From assembly GCA_947449125.1 (NCBI GenBank), contig CANFQR010000061.1:1-7385 (forward strand): 7,385 bases of DNA, written 5' to 3'. The notes under the pieces were generated by a model. It was not told where the DNA came from and searched no databases. It saw nothing but the letters and a program-made list of their open reading frames with translations. The stretch is from Bacteroidota bacterium (GTDB lineage Bacteria > Bacteroidota > Bacteroidia > B-17B0 > Aurantibacillaceae). Positions within the stretch are counted from its first letter, which is position 1, and the number at the start of each line of letters is the position of its first letter. The position numbers and the translations under genes were made by a program. Positions 7,345-7,385 of this stretch are shown piece after piece.

Positions 7345-7385
7345 TAATTAAAAATTAAAGAACAACTCGTTTGAATTTTATTTAG

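Larger units (their letters stand above)
7189..7385. other. Gene-free region upstream of nrdA, running to the window edge
   Basis: About 197 A/T-rich bases without a convincing reading frame on either strand, with many stops in all frames. It must hold the nrdA promoter and leader unless nrdA is read from a gene beyond the edge. The far part (7318-7344) has two abutting inverted repeats next to a G-run (GGGGG at 7314-7318 on the plus strand). I see no recognisable NrdR box pair, riboswitch or tRNA. On the nrdA side, ATTAATTGGCAT precedes the ATG, without a ribosome-binding motif. Confidence 0.6.

Overview
The window looks like ordinary chromosome from a low-GC member of the Bacteroidota, probably near the flavobacterial or sphingobacterial lineages. 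Three things point there. The left-edge gene is the 3' end of sprA, the giant outer-membrane translocon subunit of the type IX secretion system, which is confined to this phylum and its close relatives. The large minus-strand gene is a lipoprotein Omp85 protein of the TamL type, also characteristic of Bacteroidota. The ribonucleotide reductase large subunit is of the RRM1-like kind usual in this phylum. Translation starts lack clear Shine-Dalgarno sequences, again as in Bacteroidota. I saw no tRNA, rRNA, CRISPR array, insertion sequence or phage gene.

Layout from left to right: (1) positions 1-458, plus strand, the C-terminus of SprA, cut by the window edge. (2) A short convergent junction with an A/T-only hairpin that overlaps both stop codons. 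(3) A minus-strand pair read from tamL (1364-3901, TTG start) into a GT2-like glycosyltransferase (476-1348), 15 bases apart and probably one transcript. (4) A very tight 35-base divergent control region. (5) Positions 3937-4701, plus strand, a SpoU/TrmH-family RNA 2'-O-methyltransferase. (6) A strong two-way terminator at 4702-4752. (7) Positions 4771-7188, minus strand, nrdA, the large subunit of class Ia ribonucleotide reductase. (8) Positions 7189-7385, about 200 bases without a gene. This is the nrdA upstream region and carries two abutting inverted repeats.

Functionally, the left half is about the cell envelope. SprA is the type IX translocon pore, TamL is an outer-membrane assembly factor, and the glycosyltransferase probably decorates a surface glycan or glycolipid. 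The right half is housekeeping: RNA modification and dNTP synthesis. I found no evidence of a new multi-gene system. What deserves a second look is mostly regulatory architecture (shared divergent promoter, terminator design, palindromes upstream of nrdA) plus a few protein details (VRAW in place of the Omp85 VRGF/Y motif, a TTG start for tamL, and RRM1-identical active-site numbering in NrdA).
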